Below are positions 1 to 8,541 of a stretch of 39,449 nt of DNA, one piece after another. The first letter of the stretch is position 1; each line of letters opens with the position of its first letter. The position numbers and the translations under genes are program-made. Source of the stretch: Fontibacterium sp038145245. Lineage in GTDB: Bacteria > Pseudomonadota > Alphaproteobacteria > Pelagibacterales > Pelagibacteraceae. Below the pieces are notes generated by a model, which had not been told where the DNA came from, made no database searches, and saw only the letters and a list, made by a program, of their open reading frames with translations. The stretch covers positions 1 through 39,449 of the forward strand of contig JAYQPI010000006.1 of the NCBI GenBank assembly GCA_038145245.1, in the 5' to 3' direction.

Positions 1-3
1 ATT

Positions 4-77
4 TGGAGGCCACGCCCAGAATCGAACTGGGATACAAGGATTTGCAGTCCTCTGCGTAACCATTCCGCCACGTGGCC
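4..77 (-). tRNA. tRNA-Cys (anticodon GCA)
   Basis: Read on the minus strand, this 74-nt stretch folds as a full cloverleaf. The acceptor stem pairs GGCCACG with CGTGGCC, the anticodon loop is CTGCAAA with anticodon GCA, and the T-arm contains GTTCGATTC. Position 73 is U, the usual discriminator base for tRNA-Cys, and the terminal CCA is encoded. It is transcribed away from the methyltransferase-like gene that follows. Confidence 0.96.
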
Positions 78-113
78 CTATTTTTTCTGTATTATTTTCT
101 AATAGCTATCGTG

Positions 114-142
114 TATATATATTTAGTTTTCTAAACTCGCAA
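114..142 (-). promoter_or_regulatory. candidate promoter for tRNA-Cys
   Basis: On the minus strand there is a TTGCGA hexamer (137-142), a 17-base spacer and TATATA (114-119). A start about 7 bases further on would leave a leader of roughly 30 nt before the tRNA. Each hexamer matches the consensus at four of six positions, and in DNA this A+T-rich such matches are common, so the call is weak. Confidence 0.3.
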
Positions 143-147
143 ATATT

Positions 148-798
148 ATGCAACATAGTACTCGAAAATTAAATATGATTGAGAGCCAATTAAGGCCCAA
201 TAATATTATAGATGAAAATTTAATTACGGCATTTGAAAAGGTTCAACAAGAAGATTTTTTACCTGATTCACTAAAAAATTTATCTTACATAGATGATCAT
301 ATAAAAATCTCAAAGAATAGTTTTATTTTAAAACCGCTTATTTTTGCAAAATTTTTAAATATTCTAAAACTAGATTTATCAGATATTATTTTAGAAGTAG
401 GTTCTGGAGGAGGATACACAACTTCTATATTAGCAAATTTAGTTAAATTTGTTTACTCGATTGAACAAGACGCAAATATATCCGATTTAACAACTAAAAA
501 TATAAAGAAAAATAAATACACAAATGTTAATGTTTTATTTTCTAATTATAGAAAACTAAATTTATCCAACATTAAATTTAATAAAATTATTATCAATGGA
601 ACAGTAAATGCTGACCCTGTAAATTTACTGGATAAATTAAATACTAACGGAAAATTAGTTTGTATTTTAATGGAACAATCTTCATCAAGCATTTATCTTT
701 TTAATAAAAAAATAGACGGATATGAAAAATTAAAAATTATGAACGCAAATGCACCTATTTTAATTAATTATATTGATAAAGAAGAATTTAATTTTTAA
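148..798 (+). CDS. protein-L-isoaspartate O-methyltransferase-like protein
   Basis: A 216-residue class I SAM-dependent methyltransferase fold. The N-terminal MIESQLRPNNI and the motif I ILEVGSGGGYTTSILA (about residues 81-96) match the alphaproteobacterial Pcm-like proteins encoded near tolC and valS. True PCMT enzymes repair isoaspartyl residues in damaged proteins. Here the SQP-type substrate motif before motif I reads FILKP, and the usual post-I region (GDG...APYD) is eroded to FSNYRKL. SAM binding is therefore likely, but repair activity is doubtful. The ATG follows 70 bases of spacer with no Shine-Dalgarno sequence. The stop overlaps the valS start by one base (TAATG), suggesting co-translation. 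The family is clear and the function is not. Confidence 0.8.
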   Translation: MQHSTRKLNMIESQLRPNNIIDENLITAFEKVQQEDFLPDSLKNLSYIDDHIKISKNSFILKPLIFAKFLNILKLDLSDIILEVGSGGGYTTSILANLVKFVYSIEQDANISDLTTKNIKKNKYTNVNVLFSNYRKLNLSNIKFNKIIINGTVNADPVNLLDKLNTNGKLVCILMEQSSSSIYLFNKKIDGYEKLKIMNANAPILINYIDKEEFNF

Positions 799-3440
799 TG
801 TTAGAGGAAAATTATAATCATTTAGAAATTGAAGATAAAATTTATAATTTTTGGGAAAAAAATAAATTATTTGAGCCTAAAAGAAATTATAAAAAAAAAT
901 ATTTTTCTATTGTAATACCCCCGCCCAATGTAACAGGTAACTTGCATATGGGTCATGCTCTTAACAATTCTATACAAGATTTATTAATTAGGTTTTACAG
1001 ATTAAAAGGTTATGAAACTTTATGGCAGCCCGGTACTGACCACGCTGGAATAGCAACAGAACTAGTAGTAGAAAAAAAACTAAATGAAAAAAATCAATCG
1101 AAAAAATCATTAGGTAGAGAAAAGTTTCTAGAAGAAGTTTGGAATTGGAAAGAACATTCTGGCAATTTAATTATTAATCAACTTAAAAAATTAGGTTCCT
1201 CATGTGACTGGTCGCAAACTAGATTTACTATGGATCATGAAATGTCTAAGGCTGTAGTAAAAGTATTTTTAGAGTTACATAAAAAAAAACTAATTTATAA
1301 AGATTTTAAATTAACAAACTGGGACCCAGTATTAAAAACTGCGATTTCTGATTTAGAAGTTGTGCAAAAGGAAGTTGAAGGTAAACTTTATTATATTAAG
1401 TATTTTATCAATAAAAATGAATATATATCAATAGCTACTACCAGACCAGAAACAATATTTGCAGATGCTGCGGTTGCTGTAAATTCTAAAGATAAAAGAT
1501 ATAAAAAATTAATATCTAAATATACAAAAATTCCAATTATAGATAAGCAAATTAGAATAATCGCAGATGATTATGCTGATCCTAATCAAGGATCTGGAGC
1601 GGTAAAGATTACTCCTGCGCATGATTTTAATGATTATGAGGTGGGACTAAGACATAATCTAGAAAAAATTAATATTTTTGATGAAGATGGAAAACTTAAT
1701 AAAAATTGTCCACAAAAATATCAAGGTCTTGATAGGTTCGTAGCAAGAAAATTAATAATTGAAGATTTAAAATTAATTAACGCTTTAGAAAAAGAAGAAA
1801 TAATAAAACACAACGTACCATATGGTGATAGATCAAATACTATAATTGAGCCGTATCTAACTGAGCAATGGTTTTTAAATGTTAAAAAAATGTCTACCGA
1901 AGCTTTAGCTGCTGTAAAAAATAAAAAAACTGTTTTTTTTCCAGAGTCTTGGACTAAAACTTATAATTTATGGTTAAAAGATATTAAACCATGGTGCATT
2001 TCTAGACAAATTTGGTGGGGTCATCAGATTCCGATTTGGTACGGTATTGATGGAAAAATTTTTTCTGCAAAGGATAAAAGCGATGCACAAGCACAAGCTG
2101 ATAGATTTTATAAAAAGAAAGACTCAATTATTAAACAAGATGTTAACGTTTTAGATACTTGGTTTTCATCAGCTTTATGGCCTTTTGCAAGCTTAGGTTG
2201 GCCAAAAAAAACTTATAATTTGAAAAGATTTTACAAAACATCTGTTTTAGTAACTGGATTTGATATTTTATTTTTTTGGGTAGCTAGAATGATGATGATG
2301 GGACTTTTTGTAACAAAAAAAGTGCCTTTTGATAAAGTTTATATACATGCATTAGTTAGAGATGAGCATGGTCAAAAAATGTCTAAATCAAAAGGAAATG
2401 TAATTGATCCTTTAGATTTAATTAATAAATACGGAGCAGATGCTTTAAGATTTACATTAATGTCTATGGCTTCTCCAGGTAGAGATGTAAAACTTTCAGA
2501 GGAAAGAGTTAAAGGGTATAGAAATTTTTTAACAAAGATTTGGAATGTTTCTAAATTTTGTGATTTTAATAAATGCAATCTTGATATTAAAATTGATAGT
2601 AAAAATGTTAAATTAGAAATTAATCAATGGATTATTAATGAGTACATTCATACTAAAAGTAATATTGATAATTATATAAAAAATTTTAGATTTGATGAGG
2701 CTTCTAAAGAAATTTATAATTTTGTATGGAATGTGTTTTGTGATTGGTATTTAGAATTTTCAAAATCAATTTTTTATTCAAATAATCAAAAACAAATAAA
2801 AGAAACAAAAAAAGTATTTGGTCTTGTTTTTTCAAATATTCTTTTAACGCTCCATCCATTTATACCTTTTGTTACTGAAGAACTTTGGAATAAGTTAAAA
2901 TTTTTTGAATTATTAAAGTGTCCTTTAATAAATTATAATTTTAATAATAAAATTCAGTTAATAAAAAATAATAAAATTAAGTTGGTTAACTGGTTAATTA
3001 AACTTATTAGCTTAATAAGATCTACAAAAGTTATTTTACAAGTTTCACCTGGAAATTTTGTAGATGTTTGTATTGATTATTTGCCACATGATAAAAAAAG
3101 TTTTTTAGATAGAAATTCTTTAATTTTTAAAAAAGCTTCGAGAATTGAAAATTATTTTAGTAAAAATGAAAAAAATGAAAACATATTGCCAATCTATTTA
3201 GATGGTGATGCTATTTTAATTAAATTTGCAACAGAAATTTCTTTGAAAGATCAAATTAGCAAAGTTAAAACAAAAATAGATTTAATAAAAAACAGTATCA
3301 ATTCTGCAAAAAATAAACTTTCTAATAAAGCTTTTATTAACAAAGCTCCTAAAGATGTAATTGATAAGGAAAAAGATATTTTAAAGAGATTAGTAAATGA
3401 TTTAAATCAATTAGAAAGTATTATATCTATTAAAAATTAG
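798..3440 (+). CDS. valS: valine--tRNA ligase
   Basis: Cytoplasmic class I aminoacyl-tRNA synthetase that charges tRNA-Val. The protein is 880 residues, slightly shorter than the roughly 950 of E. coli. The HIGH-type signature is HMGH at residues 50-53 within PPPNVTGNLHMGHALNN, and the KMSKS loop is at residues 527-531. Between them lies the CP1 editing insertion (ATTRPETIFAD, near residues 213-223). The C-terminal 70 residues are rich in Lys, Asp and Leu and look like the ValRS coiled-coil tRNA-binding arm. The ATG overlaps the preceding stop by one base. ilvD starts two bases after its TAG stop, so branched-chain amino acid charging and synthesis genes are adjacent. Confidence 0.97.
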   Translation: MLEENYNHLEIEDKIYNFWEKNKLFEPKRNYKKKYFSIVIPPPNVTGNLHMGHALNNSIQDLLIRFYRLKGYETLWQPGTDHAGIATELVVEKKLNEKNQSKKSLGREKFLEEVWNWKEHSGNLIINQLKKLGSSCDWSQTRFTMDHEMSKAVVKVFLELHKKKLIYKDFKLTNWDPVLKTAISDLEVVQKEVEGKLYYIKYFINKNEYISIATTRPETIFADAAVAVNSKDKRYKKLISKYTKIPIIDKQIRIIADDYADPNQGSGAVKITPAHDFNDYEVGLRHNLEKINIFDEDGKLNKNCPQKYQGLDRFVARKLIIEDLKLINALEKEEIIKHNVPYGDRSNTIIEPYLTEQWFLNVKKMSTEALAAVKNKKTVFFPESWTKTYNLWLKDIKPWCISRQIWWGHQIPIWYGIDGKIFSAKDKSDAQAQADRFYKKKDSIIKQDVNVLDTWFSSALWPFASLGWPKKTYNLKRFYKTSVLVTGFDILFFWVARMMMMGLFVTKKVPFDKVYIHALVRDEHGQKMSKSKGNVIDPLDLINKYGADALRFTLMSMASPGRDVKLSEERVKGYRNFLTKIWNVSKFCDFNKCNLDIKIDSKNVKLEINQWIINEYIHTKSNIDNYIKNFRFDEASKEIYNFVWNVFCDWYLEFSKSIFYSNNQKQIKETKKVFGLVFSNILLTLHPFIPFVTEELWNKLKFFELLKCPLINYNFNNKIQLIKNNKIKLVNWLIKLISLIRSTKVILQVSPGNFVDVCIDYLPHDKKSFLDRNSLIFKKASRIENYFSKNEKNENILPIYLDGDAILIKFATEISLKDQISKVKTKIDLIKNSINSAKNKLSNKAFINKAPKDVIDKEKDILKRLVNDLNQLESIISIKN

Positions 3441-3442
3441 TT

Positions 3443-5158
3443 ATGAAATTTGATAAATCAAAATTACCTAGTCGTCATACTACAATAGGCCCAGATAGAG
3501 CACCTCATAGATCTTTTTATTATGCGATGAATCTAAAAAAAGATGATATTGCAAAACCATTTGTGGGTGTTGTTTCAACATGGAATGAGGCTGCACCCTG
3601 TAACATTGCTTTAATGCGTCAAGCTCAATCGGCAAAAAAAGGTGTTTTTGAAAATAATGGAACTCCAAGAGAGTTTTGCACAATCACAGTTACTGATGGA
3701 ATTGCAATGGGTCATGAAGGAATGAAATCATCTTTAATATCTAGAGAAATAATTGCAGACTCAACAGAATTAACTGTAAGAGGTCATTGTTATGATGCAT
3801 TAGTTGGTTTGGCAGGTTGTGATAAATCTTTACCAGGACTAATGATGGCGATGTGCAGATTGAATGTACCAAGTGTTTTTATTTATGGAGGATCTATATT
3901 ACCTGGTAAATTTAGAGGAAAAGATGTTACAGTTGTAGATGTTTTTGAGGCTGTTGGAAAGCACTCCAATAAGCAAATGTCAGATGAGGAGTTAGAAGAA
4001 TTGGAAATTAATGCATGTCCAAGCGCAGGTGCTTGCGGAGGGCAGTTTACTGCTAATACTATGGCATGTGTTTCTGAAGCTATAGGTTTAGCTTTACCAT
4101 ATTCTTCAGGTACTCCGGCTCCGTATGAAGAAAGAGATAAATATGCTTACGCAAGTGGAGAAGCTGTAATGTCTTTATTAAAAAAAAATATTCGTCCAAG
4201 AGACATTGTTACTCTTAAATCATTACAAAACGCAGCAACTATTGTTGCAGCTACTGGAGGTTCTACTAATGCTGCACTCCATTTACCTGCAATAGCAAAT
4301 GAATGTGGAATAAAATTTGATCTTATGGATGTAGCAAAGATTTTTAAAAAAACTCCTTATTTAGCAGATCTAAAACCAGGTGGAAAATATGTTGCAAAAG
4401 ATATGTTTGAAGCTGGTGGAGTGCCAATGCTACTTAAAACTTTATTGGACGGAGGCTATTTACATGGCGATTGTTTAACCGTTACAGGAGAAACAATGAA
4501 AAAAAATTTAGAGAGTGTGAAATTTAATAACAATCAAGATGTTATGAGACCTTATAACAAACCACTATCAAAAACAGGAGGGGTTGTTGGTCTAAAAGGA
4601 AATTTAGCGCCTGAAGGAGCAATTGTTAAGGTGGCAGGTATGAAAACGTTAAAGTTTATAGGGAAAGCTTTATGTTTTAATAGTGAAGAAGAAGCTTTTA
4701 AAGCAGTTCAGAACCGAAAATACAAAGAAGGAGATGTTATAGTTATTAGATACGAAGGACCAAGAGGAGGCCCAGGAATGAGAGAAATGTTATCTACTAC
4801 TGCGGCTATTTATGGTCAAGGTATGGGAGAAAAGGTAGCTCTAATAACTGACGGTAGATTTTCAGGAGCAACTAGAGGCTTTTGCGTTGGGCATGTTGGA
4901 CCGGAAGCATTTAATGGTGGTCCAATAGCATTATTAAAAAATGGAGACACAATAATTATCGATGCTAATAAAGGAACTATAGATGTTAAAATTCCTAGTT
5001 CAGAGTTACAAAAAAGAAAAAAATCTTGGAAAAACATTAAACCTAATTTTTCATCAGGAACACTTTGGAAATACGCTCAGTCTGTTGGTTCTTCAAAAGA
5101 TGGCGCAGTAACACATCCAGGTAGTTTTAAAGAAAATAGTTGTTACGCAGATATTTGA
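3443..5158 (+). CDS. ilvD: dihydroxy-acid dehydratase
   Basis: Fe-S dehydratase of the IlvD/Edd family. It converts 2,3-dihydroxy-isovalerate and 2,3-dihydroxy-3-methylvalerate to the 2-keto acids in valine, isoleucine and leucine synthesis. At 571 residues it belongs to the shorter branch rather than the roughly 616-residue E. coli type. Three conserved cysteines fit the cluster ligands: C53 (EAAPCNIAL), C126 (LAGCDKSLPG) and C198 (SAGACGGQFTANTM). The C-terminal half has GRFSGATRGFCVGHVGPEA. The members I know of this shorter branch carry [2Fe-2S] clusters, so that cluster is inferred here. The ATG is two bases after valS. No ilvB/H or ilvC is in the window. Confidence 0.97.
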   Translation: MKFDKSKLPSRHTTIGPDRAPHRSFYYAMNLKKDDIAKPFVGVVSTWNEAAPCNIALMRQAQSAKKGVFENNGTPREFCTITVTDGIAMGHEGMKSSLISREIIADSTELTVRGHCYDALVGLAGCDKSLPGLMMAMCRLNVPSVFIYGGSILPGKFRGKDVTVVDVFEAVGKHSNKQMSDEELEELEINACPSAGACGGQFTANTMACVSEAIGLALPYSSGTPAPYEERDKYAYASGEAVMSLLKKNIRPRDIVTLKSLQNAATIVAATGGSTNAALHLPAIANECGIKFDLMDVAKIFKKTPYLADLKPGGKYVAKDMFEAGGVPMLLKTLLDGGYLHGDCLTVTGETMKKNLESVKFNNNQDVMRPYNKPLSKTGGVVGLKGNLAPEGAIVKVAGMKTLKFIGKALCFNSEEEAFKAVQNRKYKEGDVIVIRYEGPRGGPGMREMLSTTAAIYGQGMGEKVALITDGRFSGATRGFCVGHVGPEAFNGGPIALLKNGDTIIIDANKGTIDVKIPSSELQKRKKSWKNIKPNFSSGTLWKYAQSVGSSKDGAVTHPGSFKENSCYADI

Positions 5159-5160
5159 GG
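5156..5160 (+). promoter_or_regulatory. Shine-Dalgarno site GAGGA for the carrier gene
   Basis: GAGGA ends five bases before the TTG at 5166 and overlaps the ilvD stop codon TGA (5156-5158). It is the clearest Shine-Dalgarno sequence I saw in the window, and it supports TTG as the start of the next gene. Most other genes here have no such motif. Confidence 0.6.
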
Positions 5161-5165
5161 AATAT

Positions 5166-6041
5166 TTGTTTATAACAATTTTAAACATAATACTTCCAGT
5201 TATTTTTGTAGTTTTCATTGGTTATCTATGGAACAGATATAATAAAGATTTTAATCTTGTAGCAGTAACAAAGCTGGTAGCAAATATAGGACTTCCTTGT
5301 TTAATTTATGATTCATTAACAAGATCTAATTTAACTATAAATATATACTTTCAAATTTTTTTTTCTGCTTTTTTAGTTTTGAGCATTGGTTTTTTATCTG
5401 GTTATTTGTTAATTAAAATTTTTAAACTTCCATCTATTAAATTAACAACTCCATTAATGCATCCAAATACCGGAAACATGGGAATTCCTTTATCATTATT
5501 AGCTTTTGGAAATGAAGGATTAGCGTTGGCTGCTGGTTTTGCTTCAATAGTTATGGTGAGCCACTTCACTGCAAATTCTTCAATTTCATCTGGAGTTTAT
5601 TCTTTAAAAAAAATAATTTTAAGCCCAGTTTTATTATCATTAATTTTTTCTCTTATTGTATTATTTTATAAAATAGAAATGCCAACTATTTTTAATAGTA
5701 TTACAAAAATTTTATCAGGATTTGTTATACCTCTAGTTTTACTATCACTTGGTATTTCGCTTAGTAAAATTAATATTAAAAAATTAAAAATTGGATTTAT
5801 CCTTGGTTTTTTTAAACTTATTTCAGGTCCATTTATTGGATTGTTAGTTGTATATTTATTAAAACTTGATGGTAACGTTGCAAAAGTTGTTATATTACAA
5901 GCGTCAATGCCGGCCGCTATATTAACTTATTTAATTGCTGCTCAAAACAATTCTTATCATCAAGAAATTGGCACAGCAGTTTTTGTATCTACAATTGGTT
6001 CGGCAATTTCTATACCAATAATTTTGTTATTTTTATTATAA
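5166..6041 (+). CDS. AEC-family transporter (auxin efflux carrier-like permease)
   Basis: A 291-residue, very hydrophobic inner-membrane protein with about nine or ten membrane segments along its length. The signature is that of the AEC family (Mem_trans): an N-terminal ILPVIFVVFIGYLWNR, a central PLMHPNTGNMGIPLSLLAFG, and a C-terminal ILQASMPAAILTYLIAAQN. AEC proteins are secondary carriers, and bacterial members often export or import organic acids such as malate or malonate. The substrate cannot be read from sequence. The start is TTG: the first in-frame ATG lies about 98 codons in, and GAGGA is well placed upstream. The stop overlaps the manC start by one base. Confidence 0.88.
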   Translation: MFITILNIILPVIFVVFIGYLWNRYNKDFNLVAVTKLVANIGLPCLIYDSLTRSNLTINIYFQIFFSAFLVLSIGFLSGYLLIKIFKLPSIKLTTPLMHPNTGNMGIPLSLLAFGNEGLALAAGFASIVMVSHFTANSSISSGVYSLKKIILSPVLLSLIFSLIVLFYKIEMPTIFNSITKILSGFVIPLVLLSLGISLSKINIKKLKIGFILGFFKLISGPFIGLLVVYLLKLDGNVAKVVILQASMPAAILTYLIAAQNNSYHQEIGTAVFVSTIGSAISIPIILLFLL

Positions 6042-7426
6042 TGAAAATCAAACCTATTATTTTATGTGGTGGGGAAGGTACTAGATTGTGGCCTGAATCA
6101 AGAAAGAAAAATCCAAAACAATTTATTAAAATTAATGGAAAAAGCTTATTAAAACATGCAATAGATAGAGTGACAGGAGTAAATTTTGATCCTATTACCA
6201 TCTGCTCAAATTCTAATTTTTTAGAACAAATTAAAGAAGAAACAAAAAATATAGATTGTAAAATTTTTGTCGAACCTGATAAAAAAAACACAGCAGCTGC
6301 AATTCTAGCTGCAATAAATGACGATGATCTAACCTTTTACCAACCCATATTAATTATTTCTTCTGATCATATAATTGGAAAAAAAATTGTATTTCAAAGG
6401 CAAATAAAAAAACTTTCTAGTAATTTAGATAAGTACAAAATTTTTATTTTTGGTGTTGAGCCTAACTATCCAGAAACTGGCTATGGTTATTTATATTCAA
6501 AAAAAATTAATAAAAAATTTAACAAAGTTATTAAATTTATAGAGAAGCCAAATTTAAGTAGAGCAAAAAAACTTATTAAAAATAATAATTATCTTTGGAA
6601 TTCTGGAATGTTTCTTTCAAATAAATCAGCATTATTAAATGAATTTTCTGTTTTGCAAACTAAATTAGCACTACAAGTTTGTGATTCTTATATCAATGCA
6701 AAATTTACAAAAAATATTGTTGAACTAGAAAATAAATATTATTCAAAAATAAAATCTATTTCTTTTGATCATGCTATTTTAGAAAAATCCAATAACGTAT
6801 TCTCTGCAAAACTTTTAAGTGATTGGAAAGATGTGGGTAGTTGGATACAAAAATGGGAAATTGAAAAGAAGGATAAAGATAATAATTATATAAAAGGAAA
6901 TATATTTAAGAATAAAGTTAAGAATTCTTATATTTCTTCCAGTAGAACTATTGTAGCTAGCAATTTAAAAAATATTCTTGCCGTTGATTATAATGATGTT
7001 CTTTTCCTTTCAGATTTAAAAAATAATGATCTTAAAAATATTTATCCTATAATTCATAAAAAATTTCCAAAAATTATAGATCAACACACAACAACTCAAA
7101 GACCTTGGGGACAATTTACGAATATATTTGTTGGAAAAAATTTTCAAGTAAAAGAATTAGTTGTTAAACCTGGGGCAATTCTCAGTCTTCAAAAACATAA
7201 ATATAGATCTGAGAATTGGGTTGTGGTTGAAGGCAAAGCAAATGTTACCTTAAATAAAAAAAAAATAATTTTACATAAATCGGATTCTATTTTTATTCCT
7301 CAAGGTGCAATTCATAGAATTGAGAATAGACAAAAAAGCATTTTAAAAATTATTGAAGTCCAAACTGGTAGTTATTTAGGTGAAGATGATATTATTCGTT
7401 TAAAAGATGTTTATGGAAGAGTTTAA
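6041..7426 (+). CDS. manC: mannose-1-phosphate guanylyltransferase / mannose-6-phosphate isomerase
   Basis: A 461-residue bifunctional enzyme that supplies GDP-mannose for surface polysaccharides. The N-terminal nucleotidyltransferase domain begins with LCGGEGTRLWPESRKKNPKQ (residues 8-27). It includes the EKPN sugar-phosphate loop and NSGMF. The C-terminal cupin domain begins near RPWGQF and contains SLQKHKYRSENWVVVEG and SIFIPQGAIHR. Family members usually read HHHRAEHW where this one has HKYRSENW, so one presumed metal-binding His is Tyr and isomerase activity is uncertain. The gene overlaps the carrier gene by one base. It converges on xthA with a shared TTAA. A glycosyltransferase gene lies at the far end of the window. 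Confidence 0.92.
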   Translation: MKIKPIILCGGEGTRLWPESRKKNPKQFIKINGKSLLKHAIDRVTGVNFDPITICSNSNFLEQIKEETKNIDCKIFVEPDKKNTAAAILAAINDDDLTFYQPILIISSDHIIGKKIVFQRQIKKLSSNLDKYKIFIFGVEPNYPETGYGYLYSKKINKKFNKVIKFIEKPNLSRAKKLIKNNNYLWNSGMFLSNKSALLNEFSVLQTKLALQVCDSYINAKFTKNIVELENKYYSKIKSISFDHAILEKSNNVFSAKLLSDWKDVGSWIQKWEIEKKDKDNNYIKGNIFKNKVKNSYISSSRTIVASNLKNILAVDYNDVLFLSDLKNNDLKNIYPIIHKKFPKIIDQHTTTQRPWGQFTNIFVGKNFQVKELVVKPGAILSLQKHKYRSENWVVVEGKANVTLNKKKIILHKSDSIFIPQGAIHRIENRQKSILKIIEVQTGSYLGEDDIIRLKDVYGRV

Positions 7427-8199
7427 GCCAAAGTAAGTTTTATAGGAGCATGATCTGAAGGTCTTTCTAACGCTCTTAAATATTTATCAATAGTTACATC
7501 CTTAATTAAGTGACTGATATTTTTTGACAATAAAAAATGATCTATTCTTAATCCTTTATTCTTTTCAAAAGACCCGTATTGATAATCCCAGAATGTATAA
7601 TTATTTGGATGTTTATTAATTAACCTAAAAGCATCCTCGAAACCTTCATTTAAAATATTTCTAAAAAACTTTCTTATTTCAATTCTATATAAAGCATCAT
7701 TTTCCCAATCTTCAGGATTGTAAACATCTATATCATTTGGAATAATATTAAAATCTCCACCAATAATAATTTTATTTTTTAATTTATTTTGATTAATTAA
7801 AAAATTTTCGAAAGATTTTAACCACTTTATTTTATATTGATATTTATCTGTATCAACAGGATTTCCATTAGGAACATATACACAAATAATTTTTATTGAT
7901 TCATTTTTATAATTAATATCAACAGAAATAGTTCTCGATTGTTGTTGTTCATCGTTAATAATATTAAAATTTATATTATTTATTTTTTTATTATAAATAA
8001 TAGCAACGCCATTGTATGATTTTTGGCCATGCACTTCACTTTCATAACCTAATTCTTTTATTTCAGAATATGGAAAATTTTTATTTTCAGTTTTGATCTC
8101 TTGGAGCAGTAAAAAGTTCGGTTTATTTTTTTTTAGATATTCAATAAGGTGATTTAATCTTACTCTTATAGAATTAACATTCCAACTACTTATAATCAT
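7423..8199 (-). CDS. xthA: exodeoxyribonuclease III (AP endonuclease)
   Basis: A 258-residue exonuclease-endonuclease-phosphatase family enzyme that nicks abasic sites and removes 3' blocking groups in base excision repair. Expected motifs are all present: ISSWNVNSIRVRL at the N-terminus, LLLQEIKTE (metal-binding Glu), YNGVAI, GGDFNIIPNDIDVYNP (catalytic Asp and Asn), GLRIDHFLLS, and the terminal ERPSDHAPI with the catalytic Asp-His. Its ATG overlaps the erpA stop by one base, so erpA-xthA is probably one transcript. Its stop codon shares TTAA with the end of manC on the other strand. Confidence 0.95.
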   Translation of the reverse strand: MIISSWNVNSIRVRLNHLIEYLKKNKPNFLLLQEIKTENKNFPYSEIKELGYESEVHGQKSYNGVAIIYNKKINNINFNIINDEQQQSRTISVDINYKNESIKIICVYVPNGNPVDTDKYQYKIKWLKSFENFLINQNKLKNKIIIGGDFNIIPNDIDVYNPEDWENDALYRIEIRKFFRNILNEGFEDAFRLINKHPNNYTFWDYQYGSFEKNKGLRIDHFLLSKNISHLIKDVTIDKYLRALERPSDHAPIKLTLA

Positions 8200-8516
8200 T
8201 AAAGAGAAAATGAACTACCACATCCACATAATGATGTGGCTTTAGGATTTATAATCTTAAAAGTATTTTCAATTAATTTTTCGGAAAAATCAAGCATCGA
8301 TCCTTCTATTAAAGTGAAAGAAGTTTTATCTATTAGAACATTTTCAAAAATTATATCGTCTTCATTTTTTTTATTATCTGTTGAAAAATGATATTTATAA
8401 CCAGAGCAACCACCACCTTTGACTTCAATTCTAAAAAACTTATTAATATTTTCTTTTTTTAAAAGATTTTCTATCTTTTTTTTAGCTTTGTCTGTAATGG
8501 TAAAATTATTAGTCAT
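8199..8516 (-). CDS. erpA: iron-sulfur cluster insertion protein (A-type carrier)
   Basis: A 105-residue HesB/IscA-family A-type carrier that passes Fe-S clusters to apo-proteins. The three ligand cysteines are present: C37 in KGGGCSGYKYHF, and C97 and C99 in SLCGCGSSFSL. The tail matches ErpA (SSCGCGSSFS) better than IscA or SufA, and the position head to head with dgt is the usual alphaproteobacterial erpA location. Only 25 bases separate its start from the dgt start, so the two promoters must overlap each other or the coding sequences. It heads the short minus-strand unit with xthA. Confidence 0.93.
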   Translation of the reverse strand: MTNNFTITDKAKKKIENLLKKENINKFFRIEVKGGGCSGYKYHFSTDNKKNEDDIIFENVLIDKTSFTLIEGSMLDFSEKLIENTFKIINPKATSLCGCGSSFSL

Positions 8517-8541
8517 TCAATTATATTTTTATTATTAATAT

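Noticed and set aside
1..77. tRNA-Cys as an integration site for a mobile element
   Set aside because: No integrase, direct repeat of the tRNA end or foreign gene is visible to its right, and its left side is outside the window.
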